A stretch of DNA of 64,000 nucleotides from Hydractinia symbiolongicarpus (Eukaryota; Cnidaria; Hydrozoa; Anthoathecata; Hydractiniidae), in the NCBI RefSeq assembly GCF_029227915.1, contig NC_079887.1, positions 19,837,650 to 19,901,649 of the forward strand. Direction: 5' to 3'. How positions within the stretch are numbered: the stretch's first letter is position 1; each line of letters opens with the position of its first letter. The notes beneath the pieces are model-generated. The model had not been told where the DNA came from, searched no databases, and was given only the letters and a program-made list of their open reading frames with translations. Both the position numbers and the translations under genes were made by a program. Positions 57,301-64,000 of this stretch are shown piece after piece.

Positions 57301-59390
57301 CCTTCGCCTGTGCCTGTGGGGAATTTTTTTTAGGGTTGGCTTGCTGGTGAGAACTCCAGAGTAGTATATATTATAGTATACTTGATATAAGGTAAGAATT
57401 ATTGTATTGTGATTAGCTAGCTGGTGTCTTTTAGCTGATCTGCACATGCCTTTTGTCTAATCACCAAGCCAGCTAACTTTAGAATAGTTAAAGCTAGCTA
57501 GCTACCAGAAAAGCAAATTTTTAGTTGGGTTAATAGTCAGCCAACTGGACATTAGTTTTTACAAGGTTTTTAATTAACTATTAACTATTTCCGTAACTTT
57601 AAGATTTTTTATCTGAAAGCTTGGGCACTTTGTTGAACTTGCTTTGTAAATTTCCTAACCAACCAGCAGAAACATTTACAAAATATTTTTTCACGCTTCG
57701 ATTGGATAAAATTATACTTGAATTTTGTAAAATCACCTTTCCCTGCTACAGTTGACCCCACTATATAGTAGCTAGCTGCCTAGACATGTTTCATTGTGAC
57801 ACAATGGTGTTTATATTTCCATACCCCAAACACAAATTGACAGGCTAAAAAATGTAGGCAATAAAGCCATAGACTATTTTTTTTAACGTTATTTCTAAGA
57901 TTTGCGCATAGCTCACTTATATATATATACTATGTTTTAACAGTTTTTACATCTATATTATAAATTAAACATATATGTTTTTCCGTAAGCTGAAAATCCA
58001 GACCACATTATATACGTTTAGCCTTTCTAGTACACGACGTCGTCGACACTGCAATTGGCTCAGGCAAATGCCCAGGTGTTAACAAAAATTTCTCGATTTA
58101 CGCTGGCATGTATTCGCCAACATGGTTTGTATTGCAGGTGGATGTGACTTAATTTACATACATAAGTTTTGTTCTCATTTTCTTATAAATTTCTCTTTAT
58201 ATGTTACTGCGATTTGTGTATGGGAGCATACAATCAAAAACAAAATATAAATTGGCCACATGAAACCGAGTTTTCCAGCTTAGAGCTCAGGCAAAGGGTA
58301 GTTCATGTTGGGAGTTTTTTGCCAACAAGAAATAAATGAAATTAGAAAGGCTGATGTTTGAACACCTTCATAGACTATATATAAGAACAAAATTATGAGT
58401 GTACAACGCTAAAAAAGCATAAAAAGTAAAAAGTTATTATAAAAAAGCTGACCCTATTAAAATTAAAGCAGGTTTAAATTTGGAAGAAAATAGGTTTTTT
58501 CGTCGTCTGTCTGGTGATATTACACTGAAATTGTGTTCCACCAAAGTTGTACAAATTTTTAAAGAAGTATAATCAAATATTTTCACAATTAATAATAATT
58601 TTTGTATTAGTCTTTCTTACATGTGTTGTGAACACTGTAAATAAAATCATGTATATATACTTTACCTGTCTCGTATATACGTTTTCTGTCCTGATGGTTT
58701 TAAAATTGGATGAAGGGATAAATGAGGGATAAATATGTGGTGTATGGACAATTGTATCATTGTTCCTCTTTTTCTAAATGTTTTTTCTTTTTTAGATAAG
58801 CCCTTATCAAAACATCCACTGTCGGCATTTTCAAATTGAGCGAGAGAGTTAGAGTAACGCCTAAATACTGAAACATTCAGAAGTTCATTGTTACATAAAA
58901 GAATTTGTATGTATCAAAAAATGTCCACAATTTTCTAGATCAATTTCAAAGACATCAATTAAAGCTTTTATTTTTTTAGAGAATACTTATGTAAAATATT
59001 TTATTTTTTTATTTATAGACATTCTTTTTTATAAGAACATGAATATGGTAAAAAGCCCTTGCAATGTTTTTAACGTTTTTGAAATGCAGCCTATAAATAT
59101 TCTTGGGATGTAATTTAATTTACTATAAATTACGAATAAGCGCCTGGGCAGGGAGCTTATTTAATTTCACCTATTAAAAGGAGCGCTTAATTGGCAGAGA
59201 GGACAAATATGTAGTAGTGCTTATTCAGCAGGGGGAGGTTATTCTGTAATTTATGGTATTAACCTAATTTGATGATAATTGCTACAAAGTGTAGCACTTG
59301 GATTTTTTATATTTTTATTAAAAAAATTTGTAGTCAAGCTTCGCAAAGCCTTAAAATAATCTTAACATCTTCTTAAATTTTGAGACTTAT
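54326..59390. other. Long non-coding stretch, possible intron or intergenic
   Basis: No exon is convincingly supported. Minus ORF 56760-56572 and others of similar size lack domains and splice context. Tatata runs occur near 57918 and 56440. If the kinase gene at 51417-54325 extends upstream, this could be its intron. Confidence 0.4.
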
Positions 59391-59396
59391 GTTCTT

Positions 59397-59483
59397 ATAG
59401 TGGAACCTCTAATAGCGGCCACTTTGGGGGACCCAGCTTAGTGGCCATTGTATTAGAGGTGACCGATGTATGGAGGTTTTATA
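59397..59483. repeat. Short transposon end pair (agtggaacctct ... gtatggaggtttt)
   Basis: The left part (agtggaacctctaatagcgg) and right part (tattagaggtgaccgatgta) are partly inverted. A related end occurs at 62528-62660 (cagtgaaacctccatacatc). They look like solo termini of a pogo/Tigger-like or similar family. Confidence 0.4.
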
Positions 59484-59517
59484 TGAATATCCTTTTTTTA
59501 TCAAAAAGTCTGGTCGT

Positions 59518-59537
59518 GGGGGGGGGGGGGGGGGGGG
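59518..59537. repeat. Poly-G run
   Basis: About 19 consecutive G (tcgt then G-run then tcaaag). It is liable to length errors in sequencing. Confidence 0.9.
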
Positions 59538-60159
59538 TCAAAGAATGATTCATGATTAAAAAGTTGTTCAAATCATCTACAATAGATAAGGCTGCCTGAC
59601 TTGGCTTTATTTTTAACTCTGGTCGTTTAATATCAAAATCATCCTCAACTTCTCGTGGTGTTTCTATTCTGATTCGAACGTTCGAAGAAACATGTTGTAA
59701 AATACTTGTAAAATACTTTCTTGATACAAACATATTGAAGAACTGGTTTACTTCATATCACTGCTGCTACTGTTTGAGCAAAGAAGAAATGATGCTTAAA
59801 CAAATGACTGACAATATCGACGAACCTTTGCCGAGCGTCATTGACGAAGCAAATTATTTTCCTTCAATTCGTATGCAAGGGGTTACCACGCATATATGAA
59901 CATCTGGAATCCATTTGCTGGGGAAATATTGGTTTGTACGCGAAAAACTGATAATCCTCATGATACTTAGGATGTTTCCATCATGCGTAATTCATATGTT
60001 GTAGGGCATGCTCCTCTGGGTTTGAGCAAGGCTTTTTCAAACTTCCTCTTACTGCCTGGATCTACCATATTATGTACTGTTACTAGAAAGAAAGTAAACC
60101 GTGGGGCTGGTTTAGGACTTGAAATACCCGTAACATCAAGCAAGGACGCAGTAAACACA

Positions 60160-60515
60160 AAGACGTCTTAAAGACGTGTTTTCTCGTCTCTAGCTCGTTC
60201 GGACGTCTCTCGCCCAGAAAAAGACGTCTTAAAGGCGTCTTTATAAGACGAGTCAAATCTCGTTTAAAGGAAACGTCTTAAGGACGTCTTTATTTGGTCT
60301 CCGTTAGACCAGTTATATCTCGTTCTAAAGAAACGTCTCAAAGACGTCTTTATTTGGTCTCTGTAAGACCAGTAAAATCTCGTTAGAAAGAAACGTCTCA
60401 AAGACGTCTTCATTTGGTCTCTGTAAGACCAGTAAAATCTCGTTGGAAATAAACGTCTCAAAGACGTCTTTATTTGGTCTTTGTAAGACAAGTATAATCT
60501 CGTTCGAAATGAATG
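60160..60515. repeat. 60-bp tandem repeat, about five copies
   Basis: Units contain aaacgtctcaaagacgtctt, tatttggtctctgtaagacc and agtaaaatctcgtt. aaagacgtctt motifs are themselves inverted repeats. A 60-bp period gives 20-residue repeats in every frame, so apparent repeat proteins on the minus strand are artefacts. Related aaacgtcttaaagacgtttt sequence occurs at 62700-62830. Confidence 0.85.
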
Positions 60516-60970
60516 TCATCATTTCTTTTCGTTTTAAAGATAATTTCACAAGAAACAAATAACTATGTTATTTCTTTACCCATTCGCAATAATTGGCGTA
60601 GAAATAAACGTTTTTGATATTTCAGAATTTTTTATACAGAGGTAGCCAAAAATTCGAATTACATTTGTCCAAAAAAGGATACATTTTACAATGAAAACAG
60701 CGTTCGAAAGACCGCATAGAATAAATTTGTAAAGAACATCGCTCTATTTCAACAAATGTTGCATTTGACGTTTACTTTTGAACAAAAAAGAATACACCTT
60801 ATGCCGATTTCAAAGCGTTCGGTAAAATATACACTTGCGAACTGCGCGGCCTGGGCCCTAGATAGTTTTGGTAGGTAAACAAACGAAATCGTGGGCGAGC
60901 TAGTGCATGTCGCATGCTAATCTTTCCTTTACTCTTTGAATTTGAAATTGTATTTTACATTATCTTAACA
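60516..60970. other. No gene seen
   Basis: AT-rich stretch leading to the THAP relic. Confidence 0.35.
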
Positions 60971-60971
60971 T

Positions 60972-61683
60972 GTGAAGACATTGTGCTGTTAGTGGTTGCT
61001 CTAATGGTGATTACAAACTTAACAAATGGAAAAATCTCACTCTTGTATGAATCAATCATGTGAACGTGATCCCCTTTCAGGGAAAGTAATAACTATTAGG
61101 TAGCTAAGTTTATGAATTATAGTCGTGTCGCTTGTTCCTGTAAACATAAACTATGTTTTTACATATGTAGGTTGTTTCCATTTCCAACCGAGAAAAAGGA
61201 AAAGGAATCGAGGGGAAAATGGTTACAGCTAATTAATCGATTGGACAGTGCTACTAACAACGCTGGGTTCCAGGCAAACAGTCAAGAGTTTGTTCGGATC
61301 ATTTCATTGATGGATACCCAACAAAAGAAAACCCCTTTCCATCTGAAAGATTGGGATACCTATCAGCAGGAAAAGTTAAAAACTTAGTTGGCAGTAAAAG
61401 ACGTGTTTTAACGAAACAGGCTCTTCCACCCAAAAGATCAAAGGGAAAGAAAGCTATTGATGCTGCATCGTCATCATCACAACACATCGTAGCTACGAAT
61501 GATATACAAGCATCTGAATTACCATTAGTAAATGATAGTGAACTGCCCATTGATAATTATGATGATGCAGCCACTGTAAATGATATTTTGATGGGGAAAA
61601 TGCATATCAATCTTCAGCATACGATGATACATCTCTTGCAGCATTTACTTCCTATTCAATTTTTATATTTTTCGTTATGTTAG
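60972..61683 (+). pseudogene. THAP-domain relic of a DDE-4 (Harbinger/ISL2EU-like) transposase
   Basis: Fragments in three frames give HCAVSGCSNGDYKLNKWK near 60983, FPFPTEKK near 61180 and a VCSDHF block near 61288 followed by GYPTKENPFPS. These are the C2CH elements of a THAP domain in order. The frame 61351-61683 continues as a Lys/Ser/Asp-rich linker. Several frameshifts and an internal insertion show decay. THAP plus DDE-4 is a known transposase architecture in animals. Confidence 0.6.
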
Positions 61684-61939
61684 TAAGCATTGCAAAATTT
61701 AGTTTAAGTATTTTGTTTTATCATCACTGTGCAAAATATAACAATCACAAAGATATTATAATAAAAACTTCGTAATCAACAATAAAGTGAAATACTTAAA
61801 CAACAAAACCAAAAAGTTGGAAAAAGATTGTACGTGTAATGCTCCAAGCTATTTAATTACATCAAACTAAATGTCCGGCGAAAGTGGAGAGGGGCTTCTG
61901 TCAAGACAGCTATTGTTCGTAAATATAAAAAATCACCAA

Positions 61940-62208
61940 AAAAATTGGACCACAGTCAAAGTTGTCTGCAAGAGAAGAATTTTTAATGTGTCTAGTAAAA
62001 ATTAGGCTCTCAAATGTTGACAAAAGACGTAAAGAAAACAAATGAAGTAGCGAAACTACGCATATTAGTCGAACAAGTAATACAACGTTTTAAAACATTT
62101 CATATCATTGGAAGAGAAATGACTATCAACCTTACTCATCATATTGATGACCTTATTATAATATGTGCTGCCCTAACAAACTTACAACTTCCAATATATA
62201 AAACATAG
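61940..62208 (+). pseudogene. DDE-4 transposase relic
   Basis: Two surviving parts: KLSAREEFLMCLVKIRL (N-terminal helix-turn-helix region) and, after an internal deletion of the catalytic core, KKTNEVAKLRILVEQVIQRF ... CAALTNLQLPIYK (C-terminal helices). The missing centre means it cannot be active. It belongs with the THAP relic just upstream. Confidence 0.6.
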
Positions 62209-62237
62209 TTTTTTAAGTGTGTGTATTATTGTATAGG

Positions 62238-62444
62238 TTATATACTTGTGATGTTTCGGCACCATTCACAAATCCATTGATCGAAATTGCTAGGGTCTAC
62301 CCCACGAGGAATTTCTGCACATGTGAAGTGATAACAAAGTGGGCATTTATCACACCATACACTAAAATCTTCATATTTCGTTGGTTTTGTAGATAGCGGT
62401 TTATCCTCAGAGAACAAAAACACCATGCATGTTATCTGCACCAA
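62238..62444 (-). CDS. PHD-finger fragment, opposite strand to the transposase relic
   Basis: The ORF contains VWCDKCPLCYHFTC and WICEWC with PHD-finger spacing. ISL2EU-type Harbinger relatives carry a second, oppositely oriented protein, which would explain the position (inference). Only the finger remains, without the nuclease domain expected for such partners. Confidence 0.5.
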   Translation of the reverse strand: MVQITCMVFLFSEDKPLSTKPTKYEDFSVWCDKCPLCYHFTCAEIPRGVDPSNFDQWICEWCRNITSI

Positions 62445-62527
62445 AGTTTAACAAGTTTAAAAACAAAGAAAAAACAAAGTAAGCCCAGCGTAAATATCTT
62501 TTGTTCTGAGGACAAAACAAAGTACAG

Positions 62528-62830
62528 TGAAACCTCCATACATCAGTCATCGGTTACCTCCTGATAAGCGGCCAGAAAAGAAATTCCCTGCTGAATTCAT
62601 GGTCAAACTCTTATAAAAAACCCTCCATACATCGGTCACCTCCAATCAAGGGCCAAACGGGCACTTTCTATTGTCCCAATTTCTAATTTCACCTCTATTA
62701 ACGTCTTTAAGAAACGTAAAAAAGACGTTTTTTTGCGACGTGTTAAAGGCGTTTTAAAGACGTTTTTGAGACGTTCCCGTAGGTACCAAAACGTCTTAAA
62801 GACGTTTTTATTTAGTCTCTTTCAAACTTT
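62528..62830. repeat. Transposon terminus plus gacgttt-rich repeat
   Basis: cagtgaaacctccatacatc at 62528 recurs as aaccctccatacatcggtca near 62618, and the following 62700-62830 stretch repeats acgtcttaaagacgttttt, related to the tandem repeat at 60160-60515. Confidence 0.55.
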
Positions 62831-63205
62831 ATACTGCCAAGGCAGGCCTGCTGCAAATAAATTTTAGCCTATGCGTATTAGAATTTTAGTAATTTTAATT
62901 CTGATGGAGGTGTGACAAACCAAAACAAGGAACAAGGGTTAAGAAAACGATGATGAAGAATTTAATAGAAAATTTATATTTATATCATTTATATAAATAA
63001 ACAGTTTAATAAGAATAAAATAATATCACATACAAGCTTTTGTATAAGCAACAACAACGAAAACAAAATCATTACTTTCGGAAACTTTTCTTGTTCTAAA
63101 AGATAAATGTTCAATGAGCAACAGATCAGCAACAATCAAGCATTTGAAGCTGTTTTGCTTATAAAAAAACCGTGCATGTATAACACAAAATATATGGTAT
63201 TTGCA
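62831..63205. other. No gene seen
   Basis: AT-rich stretch before the exon at 63208. The 67-codon minus ORF at 63229-63026 has no supporting features. Confidence 0.35.
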
Positions 63206-63207
63206 GC

Positions 63208-64000
63208 AACCGAGACTTTGAGCAATCATCTGAAGATGAAGTAGTCATTGTGAAGGAAGTTAAACGGTAGATAATTCTATTTTTTAACATATTGTTTTTC
63301 TTTTTTTACTTTTTAATGCTTCAAAAGTTAGTGTACGTATTGTTATATTTTGATTTTTGTGTTTAGTGAAGACAAAAAGACACAGATAAAGATGATAAAA
63401 TAACTGAAACGGTTGGAACGAAAAATATTTCATTTTAAGTTCTTAAAATTAAACATTTTTAAATTGACATTAGGCCTGAATATTCCTGGTCTAGGTACAC
63501 TTTTTTATAACAACAATTTTATTAGAACAATGAGGCTGAAAATTGTTAAAAACAAGATAAGAACAATAGCAAGGCTGAATTTTTTGTGATTTGCTCTTTT
63601 TCTCTAAAAACACAACAAACATGGAGAAATATTTTTTAAGTTATAAATTTTCACAGAATCAATTGTTTCGATTTTACGAAACTAACTTCTTAGAATAAAA
63701 ATGGTCAAAATTTAAGAACAGAATAAGAACACTTCAAGCCGAAGCCAAATTTCCTGGTTCTTATAAAAAACAGTGCACAACTAAAACATTTAAATTAAGT
63801 TTACAGTAACCCTTATATTTCTAGGAAAGATGCTTACGATGGAATTGGTGAGATTGATAAGGCTGATGTCATCTTTAATATGCTGTTAAACAAGCCTCAT
63901 AAATTTGAATTAACGAAGAAACCTTCAGCTGAAAGACAAGATAACTGCATGTGCACATTGAACGCCGATAAGATATCTATAGCCTCAGCAAGAGCAGATG
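63208..64000 (+). CDS. Partial multi-exon gene running off the window
   Basis: Candidate exons follow acceptors at about 63208 (atttgcag; acidic SSEDEVVIVKEVKR) and 63825 (tatttctag; KDAYDGIGEIDKADVIFNML onwards, open to the window end). The second exon contains Cys-x-Cys and ends with KISIASARAD. Some exon between them may be missed. I do not recognise the protein. The segment between 63270 and 63824 shows no other coding. Confidence 0.35.

Noticed and set aside
60264-60558. 20-residue-repeat proteins on the minus strand
   Set aside because: They arise from the 60-bp tandem DNA repeat, which is a multiple of three and so yields repeats in more than one frame.

Overview
The window is eukaryotic, AT-rich DNA from an invertebrate animal. 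Introns have GT-AG ends, LINEs of animal type are present, and the TE and THAP/tyrosine-recombinase gene families resemble those known from cnidarians, so I infer a cnidarian, probably a hydrozoan. Species assignment is inference. Most of the window is mobile DNA in various stages of decay. Ordinary host coding sequence is a minority.

Region by region: (1) 1-9000 is mostly non-coding. It holds an OTU-like exon split from its next exon by two insertions (a tRNA-like insert flanked by a 20-bp duplication and a hAT-type MITE with an 8-bp target duplication), a hAT transposase relic, a second hAT-like MITE and a ~130-bp tandem repeat array. (2) 9019-11850 is a decayed LINE. (3) 17160-12560, minus strand, is a multi-exon gene ending in a broken tyrosine-recombinase-like domain. 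(4) 18040-19250 is a LINE 3' fragment. (5) 21826-22759 is a small THAP-domain gene. (6) 23015-42123 is a 19.1-kb Maverick/Polinton (adintovirus-like) element with ~345-bp inverted terminal repeats. It carries protein-primed DNA polymerase B, retroviral-type integrase, packaging ATPase, major and minor capsid genes, two BRO/KilA-N-like genes, several small membrane proteins and a 24-residue-repeat protein. Nearly every gene has stops or frameshifts, and a CR1/L2-like LINE (about 33775-37900) is nested in it. (7) 45855-51200 is a Mutator-like (MULE) element with identical ~35-bp terminal repeats and a 9-bp target duplication. It encodes C2H2 fingers, a DDE transposase, a SWIM finger, a Ulp1-type protease and a PHD finger. 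(8) 54325-51417, minus strand, is the 3' half of an apparently intact host gene that starts in the C-terminal lobe of a protein kinase; six exons splice in consistent phase. (9) 59400-62850 holds a decayed THAP/DDE-4 transposon with a PHD-finger ORF beside it, and 60-bp tandem repeats. (10) The right edge holds exons of another gene.

The Polinton is the most system-like part. Leftward replication/packaging genes and mixed-strand virion genes are arranged between the repeats. Three genes share an identical TATATAATA-N3-ATG start, and a double-hairpin 3' module occurs twice in opposite orientation around one BRO-like gene. I did not find the adenain-type protease usually present in such elements.
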